A stretch of DNA of 64,000 nt from Halovenus amylolytica (GCA_004015825.1 SAYS01000014.1:1-64000); one strand, 5' to 3'. Shown: positions 35,666 through 44,880, counted from the stretch's first letter. The notes: generated from the letters alone by a model not told the origin. A program made the numbers and translations.

Positions 35666-37512
35666 ACCCGCGGAAACTGCTCCGGATCGCCCGCTGGGAA
35701 GTGACGAAAAACGCCGGCGGACTCGACAGACGAACGATCGCAGTCGTCGTCGTCGCCGTCGCGGGCCTGGCTCTCGTCGCACCGGTCGTCGGTGTCGGCG
35801 GGGTCGGCGTCGACGATGGGATCTACCGCGTCGCAGTCGACGACGACAGCCAGTACGACGACGTCGTCGCGAACGATTCCACGTTTACGGTTCGTGAGGC
35901 GAGCAGTCGAGACGCTCTGGAGCGTGGCACCGTCGATCTCTGGATCGGCGAACGCGGTGTCGAACCTGCGGATAGTCGCAAAGGAGCAGCCGCCTACGAG
36001 GAGTTACGCGAGAGCGCCAGCACGTACAACAATCAGCAACTCGCAAAGGAGGGTAACCAGACTGCCGCCTTTCCCGTCTCCGTAACTGTCCAGTTCCGTG
36101 AGCAGGCCTCGCTGAACACGAGTCTCGGAGCCGGTAGTGGGAACAGTGACGGAGATGACTCGCCAGCGACCGATCCGGACGACGACTCTCCCAGCACCGG
36201 CGGTGACGACTCCGAGACGGATCAATCTGGCACCGAGGACGATGCGACGGGATCGGTGGGAGACGACGACAGCACAGCTGACGGGAATACGGGTGGTGCA
36301 CCACCTGGTGGCGTCACCGGCCCACTCTCCGAAGACGAACTCTCCGGATCGCCTGCGGATATCAACCCACCCTTTCCCTTCCAGTCGCTGGTGCTCGCCT
36401 TTATTTTCGTGATACCGCTCAACTTCCTGATACAGGCATACGGGAGTACGATGCTCTCCGAGCGGCTGAAGCGCCGCGGTGAACTGCTACTCGTCTCACC
36501 GGTAACCAGGCTCGACATCATCGGTGGCAAAACGCTGCCGTACTTCGCGGGAGCGATGGTCACAGAAGGGGCAATCGCGGTCGGACTCGTCTACGTCGCA
36601 CGCGGCGAACTGGGTGGGCTGATCTCGATGCTCGCCATCATGCCGCTCGTGTTGCTGTTTCTCGGAGCCACGTTCCTGGGTTCGATGTTTGCCCGGTCGT
36701 TCAAGGAACTGACCTTCGTCACGGTGACGATCACGGTCGTGCTGACGAGTTACGCGTTCGTTCCGGCCATCTTCACGGATATCGACTCACTGGCGCTGAT
36801 CTCTCCGCTGACGTTGGTCGTCAGGGATCTCCAGGGGGAGGCGATCGGATTCCAGGGATTCATCTTCTCGACACTGCCACCCTTGCTCTCGGCGCTGGTC
36901 TTCTTCGGGCTCGGCTCGGGGCTGTACCGCGAGGAGGATATGTTCGACCAGCGGTCGATCTCGGGCAAGGTTCTCGACGCGCTCGCGGGGCCGATCTCCC
37001 GACCGTACCACGTCGGGGTAATGACGATGATTCTCATCCCGTTCGTGTTCGTTATCCAGTTGCTCGCGATCGCGTTGCTTTTCGCGACGGGCGATCTCTC
37101 GGTTCCACTCATCCTCGTCGTCGTCGCCGTCGTCGAGGAGATCGCGAAGAGCCTGCACATCTACGCGTCCTACGACCACAACCGGTTCGACGCGACGGCG
37201 AGGGTCGCTATCGTGCTGGGGATCGCGAGCGGTGTCGGCTTCTTCCTGGGTGAGAAGATCGCCCTGCTCGCCCAGCTCGTGGGATTGCAGAATCTGGCCG
37301 TCGCGGAAGCGGGGCTCTCTGGCGGGGTTGCAGATGTCAGTGGCCCCGTGGTGATCTTGTTCCTGCTCGCACCGCTGGTCTTGCACATCGTGACGGCAGC
37401 CATCTCGGCACTCGGTGCCCGGAAGAACCGGCGAGCCTACCTGCTGGCGCTGGCCGTCGCGATTGCGGTGCACTTCGTCTACAACTTTACGGTGGTGAGA
37501 AGCTTTGTTTAA
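35662..37512 (+). CDS. ABC-2 permease fused to a PrsW-type intramembrane protease
   Basis: 616 aa from GTG. Residues 1-430 are an ABC-2 permease: one N-terminal helix (about 25-50), a long outside loop with an Asp/Ser/Gly-rich stretch (155-230), then a membrane bundle (VLAFIFVIPLNFLIQAYGSTMLSERLKRRGELLLVSPV). Residues about 445-616 are a PrsW-like protease: EEIAK (492-496), FFLGE (527-531), H575 and HFVYN (604-608) fit the EExxK, FxxxE, His, HxxxN motifs of the family. The protease half has about five helices. It overlaps both neighbours, so the three genes form one translationally coupled unit. PrsW-family enzymes cleave membrane proteins such as anti-sigma factors. Confidence 0.78.
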   Translation: MNPRKLLRIARWEVTKNAGGLDRRTIAVVVVAVAGLALVAPVVGVGGVGVDDGIYRVAVDDDSQYDDVVANDSTFTVREASSRDALERGTVDLWIGERGVEPADSRKGAAAYEELRESASTYNNQQLAKEGNQTAAFPVSVTVQFREQASLNTSLGAGSGNSDGDDSPATDPDDDSPSTGGDDSETDQSGTEDDATGSVGDDDSTADGNTGGAPPGGVTGPLSEDELSGSPADINPPFPFQSLVLAFIFVIPLNFLIQAYGSTMLSERLKRRGELLLVSPVTRLDIIGGKTLPYFAGAMVTEGAIAVGLVYVARGELGGLISMLAIMPLVLLFLGATFLGSMFARSFKELTFVTVTITVVLTSYAFVPAIFTDIDSLALISPLTLVVRDLQGEAIGFQGFIFSTLPPLLSALVFFGLGSGLYREEDMFDQRSISGKVLDALAGPISRPYHVGVMTMILIPFVFVIQLLAIALLFATGDLSVPLILVVVAVVEEIAKSLHIYASYDHNRFDATARVAIVLGIASGVGFFLGEKIALLAQLVGLQNLAVAEAGLSGGVADVSGPVVILFLLAPLVLHIVTAAISALGARKNRRAYLLALAVAIAVHFVYNFTVVRSFV

Positions 37513-38599
37513 TCCACTCGATATCACGGGCGACAGCAGAGTGACGATTGCCGGCCGAGAGATCTCCGCGCTCAGCCGGGAGAAGACGATCGTACTGGCG
37601 CTGATCATCCAGCTATTTATCGCTGCCTTCTCCTCGTTTCTCGTCGTCGGGCTCACGTCGCTGTACGATCCGGGCTCGGCGGGCGGTGAGATCGAGGTCG
37701 GCGTCTCCGGGGACCAGCAGGACAAGCTCCTGGATGCGATCGCGCAGTCCGACTCTGTCAGCGCGACGGTCTACGAGAGTCGGGCAGCGGCTCTCGAAGC
37801 GTTCGAGAACAGAGCGGTCAACGCGGCACTGACAGCCCGGAGTAAACAGACCGAACAGGGCAACCGGATAGCGGTCGATGCAGCGGTGCCGGCAGAGAGT
37901 CTGGAGACGACGCTCATCGTCGTGACGTTGCGTGATCTCCTCTCGGATCTCGAAGACTCCGAACGCAGCGTCCGGACAGAGTATCTGGAGTTCTCGCCAG
38001 TCGAGATCGCCGACGACCCAGCCGGCACTGGCTCAGATTTCACCCAGTATTTCAGCTTCACCTACACCATACTGCTCCCACTCCTGCTCTTTTTGCCGCC
38101 TTTCATCAGTGGCTCGGTGGTCGTCGACTCAGTCACAGAGGAGATCGAACGCGGCACGCTAGAGCTGTTGCGTGTCGCGCCAATCTCGCTTACTGATATC
38201 GTCGACGGCAAAGCCTTCGCGATGATACTACTCGCGCCGCTGCAGGCACTGCTGTGGATCGCGTTGCTCCAGTTCAACGATATACCGATCTCGTATATTC
38301 CGTTACTAGCGTTGCTCGTCCTCGCGACGGCGACGATTACGACAGCGATCGGGCTGTTGCTCGGCTTGCTCACGGGGACACGCCAGAAAGCACAGCTGCT
38401 GTACTCGATGATCGTGTTGCTGTTGTTCGGTGGCGCGGCGGCACTGCCCGAGCATCCGGCGACGACGGCTGCATTGCTCGCTGTCGACAGTCCGACCGTG
38501 ACGACGTTCGCCCACGTCGCCGGATACACACTGGTCGCGATCGCTGGCTACGCCGTCATCCGGTGGTACGTCGGCAGGCTCGATCCCGAATCGTTGTAA
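37505..38599 (+). CDS. ABC-2 type permease
   Basis: 364 aa from TTG, overlapping the previous gene by 8 nt. N-terminal helix (TIVLALIIQLFIAAFSSFLVVGLTSL), large external domain, then about five helices with the ABC-2 pattern ITEEIERGTLELLRVAPISLTDIVDGKAFA (here VTEEIERGTLELL). It pairs with the PrsW-fused permease as the second half of the channel. The shared plan, a big domain between helix 1 and helix 2, is that of NatB/DrrB-like exporters. Confidence 0.85.
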   Translation: MFNPLDITGDSRVTIAGREISALSREKTIVLALIIQLFIAAFSSFLVVGLTSLYDPGSAGGEIEVGVSGDQQDKLLDAIAQSDSVSATVYESRAAALEAFENRAVNAALTARSKQTEQGNRIAVDAAVPAESLETTLIVVTLRDLLSDLEDSERSVRTEYLEFSPVEIADDPAGTGSDFTQYFSFTYTILLPLLLFLPPFISGSVVVDSVTEEIERGTLELLRVAPISLTDIVDGKAFAMILLAPLQALLWIALLQFNDIPISYIPLLALLVLATATITTAIGLLLGLLTGTRQKAQLLYSMIVLLLFGGAAALPEHPATTAALLAVDSPTVTTFAHVAGYTLVAIAGYAVIRWYVGRLDPESL

Positions 38600-38647
38600 A
38601 CCGAGCGCGAACAGGGAGAATTTAACCCTGTACTCGTAACGCGTGGT

Positions 38648-40564
38648 ATGTCCGACGACCAGGGTGGGTTCGAGGACGTTCGTGAGACCCTCGACGGCCA
38701 CCCGATCCGCAGCCTGCTCGCCTACGCCCGGCCCTACTGGCTGCGATTGCTGGCCGGCGTCGTCACCTCCTTCGCGACACGGTTCGCCAGGCTCGTGCCG
38801 CCGATCATCGTCGCGACGGCGATCGACCGCGTCGTTCTCCAGTCCGGCGAACCCGGGCTGCTCTCAGATGCCGGACTGGTTCCCGGCGGCGAGATAACCG
38901 GTGAGGCTGCACGCATCGCGCTTCTCGAACAGCTCGTCGTCATCGCGATCCTGGCCTATCTCGTCAGGTCGGCGACCCGGTTTGCCTCGCGGTATCTGCT
39001 CCAGTCGGCCGCTCAGAAGGTCCAGCGCGATCTCCGCAACGATACCTACGACCACATCCAGCACCTCTCGATGGACTTTTTCGTCTCACACCAGACCGGC
39101 GGCATGATGTCGATTCTCAACAGCGACATCAACCGTCTCGAACAGTTTCTCAACACCGAGTTCCGCCAGCTGATCCGTGTTGTGGCGACAGTCGGCGGTA
39201 TCTCGGTCGTGCTCTGGACCTACTCGCCGAAGCTGGCACTGATCGCGCTGGCTCCAGTGCCGATCATCGGACTCGCGAGTGGTCTGTTCCTGCGGTGGAT
39301 CGAGCCACGGTACAAATCGATCCGGGAGACGGTGGCCCGGTTGAACACGCGTCTGGAGAACAATCTCGGCGGGACGGCCGTGATCAAGACGTTCAATCGC
39401 CACGCCTTCGAGCGTGATCGAGTCGCCGACGAAAGCCAGAGCTATCACGACGAGAAAGTGGCAGCGCTACGGATTCGCCGGGCCTTCTTCGCCTCGCTCC
39501 GGTTGACGACCGGTGTCGTCTTCGTCCTGGTGCTGTACATCGGCGGGAGAGACATCATCTTCGACAACCCCGGCGCGCTCTCGACGGGTGCTTTCGCTTT
39601 GTTTTTCCTCTATCTGCGCCGGCTGTACTCCCCGATGCGCCGAGTCGGGAAGTCCGCCAACAAGTACCAGCTCGCGAAATCAAGCGCAGAGCGTGTCTTC
39701 GGCCTGCTCGGAAGGGAGCCGACCGTGACCGAACCGGTAGATCCACACGAACCCGACTCTGTGATCGGCGACGTCGCCTTCGAGGCTGTGACCTTCAGCT
39801 ACGGCGATCGCGAGCCCGTGCTCCGGGATATATCACTCGACGTCCCGGCCGGGACGACGATCGGGCTCGCAGGGCCGACCGGGGCAGGCAAATCGACACT
39901 GCTGAAGCTGCTCCCGCGGTTCCACGACGTCGATTCCGGGACCGTACGTGTCGACGGTGTCGACGTCCGCGAGTACGGGCTCCGGGCGCTGCGCGAGGAG
40001 ATCGCGATCGTCGAGCAGAATCCGTACCTGTTCTCGGGAACCGTCGCGGAGAACATCGCCTACGGTGATCGGGGTGTCTTAGAAGCGGAGTGGAAGGGTG
40101 AATCCACCGAGCAGGACGGGGATGCCAGAAAGAGAGTCGTCGAGGCCGCGAAAGCCGCCGAGGCCCACGAGTTCATCAGCGATCTACCGGAAGGATACGA
40201 TACACTCGTCGGCGAGCGAGGGATCAAACTCTCCGGCGGGCAACGCCAGCGCCTCGCAATCGCCCGAGCGCTGCTCAACGATCCGTCGATCATCGTCTTC
40301 GACGAGGCAACCTCCGACGTGGATACGGAGACAGAAGAACTGATCCAGGAGAGTCTCGAACGCCTCATCGAGAACCGGACAGCGTTCGTGATCGCACACC
40401 GGCTCTCGACGATCCAGACCGCCGACCGCATCATCGTCATGGACGACGGCGAAATCGTCGAATCGGGCACCCACGAGGAGTTACTCGACCTCGATGGCGA
40501 GTACGCAGCCCTCTGGCAGGCACAGGGCGACTCCGAAACGACCGTTCGTGCGATCAAAGAGTAA
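38648..40564 (+). CDS. ABC exporter, fused membrane and ATPase domains (MsbA-like)
   Basis: 638 aa. Six-helix membrane domain at about 20-340 with coupling segments (LSMDFFVSHQTGGMMSILNSDINRLEQF) and an ATPase domain with Walker A GPTGAGKST, signature LSGGQRQRLAIARALL, Walker B IIVFDEATSDVD and switch IAHRLST. A homodimeric exporter of lipids, peptides or drugs; substrate not predictable. It begins 48 bp after the ABC-2 permease stop and may have its own promoter. Confidence 0.9.
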   Translation: MSDDQGGFEDVRETLDGHPIRSLLAYARPYWLRLLAGVVTSFATRFARLVPPIIVATAIDRVVLQSGEPGLLSDAGLVPGGEITGEAARIALLEQLVVIAILAYLVRSATRFASRYLLQSAAQKVQRDLRNDTYDHIQHLSMDFFVSHQTGGMMSILNSDINRLEQFLNTEFRQLIRVVATVGGISVVLWTYSPKLALIALAPVPIIGLASGLFLRWIEPRYKSIRETVARLNTRLENNLGGTAVIKTFNRHAFERDRVADESQSYHDEKVAALRIRRAFFASLRLTTGVVFVLVLYIGGRDIIFDNPGALSTGAFALFFLYLRRLYSPMRRVGKSANKYQLAKSSAERVFGLLGREPTVTEPVDPHEPDSVIGDVAFEAVTFSYGDREPVLRDISLDVPAGTTIGLAGPTGAGKSTLLKLLPRFHDVDSGTVRVDGVDVREYGLRALREEIAIVEQNPYLFSGTVAENIAYGDRGVLEAEWKGESTEQDGDARKRVVEAAKAAEAHEFISDLPEGYDTLVGERGIKLSGGQRQRLAIARALLNDPSIIVFDEATSDVDTETEELIQESLERLIENRTAFVIAHRLSTIQTADRIIVMDDGEIVESGTHEELLDLDGEYAALWQAQGDSETTVRAIKE

Positions 40565-40566
40565 GA

Positions 40567-41703
40567 TTACTCGTCCCGAAGCAGTTCGTCGTCACCGTGG
40601 CGCTCCCGGAGTTCCTGTAGCTGGGCCTGCTGTTCCCGGATTCGTGGTGTCTGTCCTTCGTAGACACGTTCGAACATATCGTCGGGGTCGGGGTCGACTT
40701 TCTCCGCCTCGTCGATCATACCTGCAATTTCGTCCTCGATCCGCTGTTTCATACTCGCGATCTGTTCGTCGTCGAGCAGTCCGCGCTCCCGGAGGAAGGT
40801 TTCGTAGCGCGCAATCGGATCGTACTCCCGCCAGCGCTCGACCTCGTCCTCCTCACGGTAGACGTCCGGATCGTCGACTGTCGTGTGCGCGCCGAGTCGG
40901 TACATGACTGCCTCGATAAGGGTCGGGCGTGCTGCGCTGCCGATATCTGCCTCCGGTGGCGCCGGCTCTTCGGCTTTCGCCCGTTCGACGGCCTGGCGAG
41001 TCACCTCGTAGACTGCGAGTGGATCCATCCCGTCGACACGCAGTCCCCGGAACCCGTAGGCGTCTGCTTTCTGTGCGATCGTCCGGCTCGCAGTCTGGTT
41101 GTCCCGGCCGATCGAGATAGCGTACTGGTTGTTGTTACAGAAGAAAATCGCCGGGACGTCGTAGACGCCGGCGAAGTTGAGCGCCTCGTGGAAATCCCCC
41201 TCCGAGGTCGCGCCGTCGCCGAAGTGACAGACGACGGCCGTCTCGTCACCCTTCAGTTTGGCTGCCCAGGCCATCCCGGTCGCGTGGGGGAGCTGGCTGC
41301 CGATCGAGATATTCAGCGGGAAGATATATCGATCCGCGAGTGCGCCGTTGCCGCGTTCGTACCCCATCCAGTACAGCAGATACTCGTAGGAGAGGCCACG
41401 AGCGCCGACAGCGCCGTGCTCGCGGTACTGGTAGGCAATCCAGTCGTCGTCGGCGAGGGCGTGTGTCGAGGCCACCTGGGCGGCCTCCTGGCCTGCGAGG
41501 GGTGGATACGTGCCGATCCGACCCTGTCGGTGGAGCGTGATCGCCCGCTCGTCGAGATGCCGGGCGAACTGCATCTGCTCGTAGATCTCGACCATCGTCT
41601 CTTCGGAGAGATCTGGTACTGTCGCGTCCGACCGGACTGTTCCGTCACGGTCCAGAATCTGGACGAGATTATCGTCGGTAGGCAGAGTTCCGGTCGCAGT
41701 CAT
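40567..41703 (-). CDS. 2-oxoacid dehydrogenase E1 component, alpha subunit
   Basis: 378 aa from ATG 41703. ThDP-dependent E1-alpha of pyruvate or branched-chain 2-oxoacid dehydrogenase: thiamine diphosphate site GDGATSEGDFHEALNFAGVYDVPAIFFCNNNQ, heterotetramer contacts YRLGAHTTVDDPDVYRE, and the start region TLHRQGRIGTYPPLAGQEAAQVASTHAL. It decarboxylates the 2-oxoacid and passes the acyl group to E2. The gene stands alone: neither the E1-beta nor E2/E3 genes are in this neighbourhood. A substrate choice cannot be made. The 3' end is 2 bp from the convergent exporter stop. Confidence 0.85.
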   Translation of the reverse strand: MTATGTLPTDDNLVQILDRDGTVRSDATVPDLSEETMVEIYEQMQFARHLDERAITLHRQGRIGTYPPLAGQEAAQVASTHALADDDWIAYQYREHGAVGARGLSYEYLLYWMGYERGNGALADRYIFPLNISIGSQLPHATGMAWAAKLKGDETAVVCHFGDGATSEGDFHEALNFAGVYDVPAIFFCNNNQYAISIGRDNQTASRTIAQKADAYGFRGLRVDGMDPLAVYEVTRQAVERAKAEEPAPPEADIGSAARPTLIEAVMYRLGAHTTVDDPDVYREEDEVERWREYDPIARYETFLRERGLLDDEQIASMKQRIEDEIAGMIDEAEKVDPDPDDMFERVYEGQTPRIREQQAQLQELRERHGDDELLRDE

Positions 41704-41765
41704 ACTGAACTGAAGCCAGGCCAGGCGCAAAATTCTTGTTGTGGATCACAGTTGTGGAGGTAGAT

Positions 41766-41774
41766 TATTAAACA
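41766..41774 (+). promoter_or_regulatory. TATA-like box of the small acidic gene
   Basis: TTATTAAAC lies 22-30 bp before the ATG at 41796, so the transcript is probably leaderless. Confidence 0.45.
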
Positions 41775-41795
41775 CGACAGGCGTTGTCTGGCAAT

Positions 41796-42023
41796 ATGAC
41801 AGGCGCCGGGTCGATCGATTCGATCGACGAAGATATCGCGCTCGCGTTCGGGCTGTTTGCACTCACGGACGCCGAGATCCACGAGGCTGCGTCGGCAGCG
41901 GATGTAACTCGGTGGGAGCTAGAGGAGGCAATCGAACGGGCTGGAATGAGTGAACTGTTCGATCTAGACGAGGACAAAGACGCCTCGGAGACCATCGACG
42001 ATCTATTCGAAGACGATCACTGA
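41796..42023 (+). CDS. Small acidic protein (75 aa), possible winged-helix type
   Basis: 75 aa from ATG 41796, divergent from the E1-alpha gene. Sequence GSIDSIDEDIALAFGLFALTDAEIHEAASAADVTRWELEEAIERAG, then an acidic tail DLDEDKDASETIDDLFEDDH. The helix arrangement (LTDAEIHEAASAADVTRWELEEAIER) could be a helix-turn-helix, but it is short and this is weak. Its last codons lie in a 20 bp duplication (42007-42026). Confidence 0.55.
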   Translation: MTGAGSIDSIDEDIALAFGLFALTDAEIHEAASAADVTRWELEEAIERAGMSELFDLDEDKDASETIDDLFEDDH

Positions 42024-42046
42024 TCGGACGGCCTGTTCGAAGGCGA

Positions 42047-43198
42047 TCACTGATCCCTGAAAGTCAACCACTCCGAGACTTCCCCGATCAAACTCAGGAC
42101 GGTCGCCGGGCTTTCGCCGACCGTCGTAATGTGGCCCATCTTCCGGAGGTTGTACACCTCACGTTTTCCGTACCAGTGCAGTGAGATCGTATCAGTCCGG
42201 AGAGCATCTTCGACGCCGTACAGTGTCGCATCCTGTCGGGAGTCGACATCACCGAGGATGTTCGCGAGTGCAGTCAGTTCGCGTCGCTCGGTCGTCCCGA
42301 GTGGGAGTCCCGTCACAGCCCGGAGGTGCTGTTCGAACTGTGAGGTGTGACAGCCCTCGATGGTCCAGTGCCCGGAGTTGTGCGGTCGGGGCGCGATCTC
42401 GTTGAGCAGAATCTCGCCATCGGGGGTCTCGAACAGTTCGATTCCGTAGACGCCGCGGCCGGTCATCTCCGTGAGAATATCCTCGGCGACGCTGATCGCA
42501 CGTTCCTGAACCGCTTCACTCGTGCGCGGCGGTGAGACAGTTTGCCGAAGGATCTCTTCCTCGTGGATCGTCTCGGTGACAGGGAACGTATCGACTTCCT
42601 CCTCTCCCTTGCAGCCGATAATCGCCAGTTCGCGGTCGTAATCGACGAACTTCTCGACCATCGCTGGACCCTCGATGGCCTCGAATGCGTCCTCGACATC
42701 CGCCTCGGTTTCGACGAGGATGTTCCCGCGTCCGTCGTACCCTCCCTCACGGGCCTTGAGCATCGCTGGATAGCCAAAGTCTTCGAGCGCTGCGCGGAGG
42801 TCCTCGGCAGAGTCGACCGTCCGGAAATCGGGGACGGGGATTCCTGCCTCTTCGAGTCGGCGCTTCTGGACGAGTTTGTCCTGAATCAGTCGCAATGTCT
42901 CCGGGGCTGGATGAACCGGTGTCCCAGTTTCCTCGCTGACAGCGTCGAGAACGTCCGGGTCCGCGAGTTCGATCTCGAAGGTGAGAATATCCGCTCGCTC
43001 GGCGAGTTCGTGAAGGGTCTGTTCGTCGTCGAAATCGCCGACGATCTGGTCACGGACGACCGGTGATGCCGGACAGTCGGGTGTCGGATCGGAGACCACG
43101 AGTTCGATCCCGAGCGGACCGGCGGCCTCACCGAGCATCCGGCCTAGCTGGCCACCACCGACGACACCGACCGTAATTCCTGGCGTGCTGATTGGCAT
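42047..43198 (-). CDS. purK: N5-carboxyaminoimidazole ribonucleotide synthase
   Basis: 383 aa from ATG 43198 (longer frames upstream lack the conserved start). ATP-grasp enzyme of purine synthesis making N5-CAIR from AIR, bicarbonate and ATP. Seen: GVVGGGQLGRMLGEAAGPLGIELVVSDP at the N-terminus, GYPAMLKAREGGYDGRGN in the ATP-grasp domain and LLNEIAPRPHNSGHWTIEGCHTSQFEQHLRAV. The PurE mutase is usually adjacent in haloarchaea but is not next to it here. Its end lies in the second copy of a 20 bp duplication. Confidence 0.9.
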   Translation of the reverse strand: MPISTPGITVGVVGGGQLGRMLGEAAGPLGIELVVSDPTPDCPASPVVRDQIVGDFDDEQTLHELAERADILTFEIELADPDVLDAVSEETGTPVHPAPETLRLIQDKLVQKRRLEEAGIPVPDFRTVDSAEDLRAALEDFGYPAMLKAREGGYDGRGNILVETEADVEDAFEAIEGPAMVEKFVDYDRELAIIGCKGEEEVDTFPVTETIHEEEILRQTVSPPRTSEAVQERAISVAEDILTEMTGRGVYGIELFETPDGEILLNEIAPRPHNSGHWTIEGCHTSQFEQHLRAVTGLPLGTTERRELTALANILGDVDSRQDATLYGVEDALRTDTISLHWYGKREVYNLRKMGHITTVGESPATVLSLIGEVSEWLTFRDQ

Positions 43199-43437
43199 AC
43201 ACCGAGGTTTCCGACGCGCGCGCAAAAGCATTTGTTCTCTGTGTACGTCGTCGTGCTGTGGCGTGTGAAAGCATGTCAGGGGACGAGAACTTTGGCTTCT
43301 CTCAGAATCCGGAGTGTTTTCCAGCATACGAAGCTTCAAAGAGAGAAAGACGACGTTTACAGAATTTTCCAGCAATTTCCGGGCCTTTGCTAAACATTTG
43401 ATTGGGATTTTTTGCTATGATTCGATTCTTTCGGAAC

Positions 43438-43470
43438 CTTTATTCATCTACTCGGCATCCGTATAGATGC
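43438..43470 (+). promoter_or_regulatory. cspA promoter and leader hairpin
   Basis: CTTTATT at 43438-43444 is the likely TATA box, 28-34 bp before the ATG at 43472. Immediately before the ATG, GCATC (43455-43459) and GATGC (43466-43470) form a small hairpin around CGTATA. The rest of the 273 bp purK-cspA region (43199-43471) is fairly AT-rich and holds no supportable gene. Confidence 0.45.
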
Positions 43471-43471
43471 A

Positions 43472-43666
43472 ATGGCAAACGGTAAGGTAGACTTCTTCCA
43501 CGACACGGGCGGTTACGGTTTCATCGAGACTGAGGATTCCGACGAGGACGTTTTCTTCCACATGGAGGACGTTGGCGGCGAGGATCTTGCAGAAGGTACA
43601 GAGATCGAATTCGAGATCGAGGACGCTCCAAAAGGTCCACGCGCGACGAACGTCGTCCGCCTCTAA
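43472..43666 (+). CDS. cspA: Cold-shock domain protein
   Basis: 64 aa, canonical length. RNA-binding motifs GGYGFIET (RNP1) and DVFFHM (RNP2) are in place, with strands GKVDFF and EFEIEDAPKGPRATNVVRL. It binds single-stranded RNA/DNA, acts as an RNA chaperone and is often high-copy in haloarchaea. Divergent from purK; short leader with a hairpin at the start codon. Confidence 0.95.
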   Translation: MANGKVDFFHDTGGYGFIETEDSDEDVFFHMEDVGGEDLAEGTEIEFEIEDAPKGPRATNVVRL

Positions 43667-43746
43667 ATCGGATTTAAAGTGTCGTCTTCTGACGACGCAC
43701 AACCAAATTTTCTCGACAGCTACTCCGACAGTGCCGACTCTAGCAG

Positions 43747-44880
43747 TTATTGATGCAGCGCAAGCCGGACAGCATCAGAGATCGCGCCGACCCGGGCAGC
43801 GTGTTCGTAGGACTCCTCTCTGATCCCGTTCGTGACGTAGGCGAATCCAACGTCCAGTTCCGGATCGCCCCACCCGAAAATACTCCCGAGTCCGGCGTGG
43901 CCGAACATCCGTTCGTGGCTGTAGTTACCGAACATGTCGTTCGCGAGTCCACCAGTCCAGAATCCGAGCGCGTACCGGGCCGGCCGCGAGAGCGTGCCAT
44001 CTGATTCGGTTTCGGCGTAGGTCTCTGTGGCGTGTTCGACTGTCTCCGGAGAGAGCAACTCTGTTCCGTCGAGACTTCCACCGTTGGCCATACAGGCGTA
44101 AAACCGGGCCATCTCGCTGGCCGTACCCACCCCGTTCGCTGCCGGGATGACTGCGCGTTTGATCTCCGACCGGTTGAACGTCGCCGCCGAATCTGATGCG
44201 GGAATACCGAGTCCCTCCTCCGGGTCCCGACAGCGGTCGAACATCTCGAAGCCTGCAAGGGTCGCGACAGCATCGGGATCACCGTCGCCGACTCCAATCG
44301 AGGTATTCGATAGCCCGAGTGGCTCGAAGACGCGCTTTTCAGTCTCCTCACGGACTGGCGTCCCAGTCACTCGCTCGATCAGTTCGCCGACGATCCAGCC
44401 GTAGTTGAAGGTGTGATAGGCGGGCTGTTCGCCGGGTGGGAAGGCCGGCTCAACGTCCTCCATCGCCTCGACGATCGCCTCCCAGTCGCCCCACTTGTCG
44501 GGTTGCTGGTCGAGTTCGCTGAACGGTACGCCCGCCGTATGGCTAAGTACCTGTTCGACGGTTATCGCTGCCTTCTGTGATCCCTCCTCCGCGAACTCCG
44601 GCCAGTGGTCGACGATCGGGTCGTCGTAGTCGAGTTCCCCCTCTTCGACCAACTGGTGGACGACCGTGCCGACGTATGGTTTCGTACACGAGAAGATGAG
44701 ATGCTGTGTCTCCGTTGTTGTCGCATCACCATCCGGGGCAGTCTGCCCACCCGCAAAGTTTACGACGAGTTCGCCCTCGGCGTAGACTGCGAGCTGGCCC
44801 CCGTGATGGAGTCCAACCTCCAGCTGGCGTTCGAAGAGATTCTGTAGTTTCTCGACGGCGTCTGCGTCAATTGTCACCAT
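43747..44880 (-). CDS. Serine hydrolase of the beta-lactamase/EstB family
   Basis: 377 aa, no signal peptide, so cytosolic. Catalytic SxxK is SCTK (S64-K67), followed by the Tyr box region YHTFNYGWIVGELIERV and the third box FGHAGLGS (HxG in place of KTG). The fold is that of class C beta-lactamases and esterases (EstB). Substrate unknown; beta-lactam hydrolysis is unlikely in archaea, and an esterase or peptidase role is more probable. It is convergent with cspA. Confidence 0.85.
   Translation of the reverse strand: MVTIDADAVEKLQNLFERQLEVGLHHGGQLAVYAEGELVVNFAGGQTAPDGDATTTETQHLIFSCTKPYVGTVVHQLVEEGELDYDDPIVDHWPEFAEEGSQKAAITVEQVLSHTAGVPFSELDQQPDKWGDWEAIVEAMEDVEPAFPPGEQPAYHTFNYGWIVGELIERVTGTPVREETEKRVFEPLGLSNTSIGVGDGDPDAVATLAGFEMFDRCRDPEEGLGIPASDSAATFNRSEIKRAVIPAANGVGTASEMARFYACMANGGSLDGTELLSPETVEHATETYAETESDGTLSRPARYALGFWTGGLANDMFGNYSHERMFGHAGLGSIFGWGDPELDVGFAYVTNGIREESYEHAARVGAISDAVRLALHQ

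Noticed and set aside
36787..37725. 312 aa minus frame across the ABC-2/PrsW gene
   Set aside because: Shadow of the permease; no motif, and it runs across the boundary of two coupled genes.
43192..43401. 69 aa plus frame in the purK-cspA gap
   Set aside because: It overlaps the purK start, has a weak start and unremarkable sequence; the region looks like promoter DNA.
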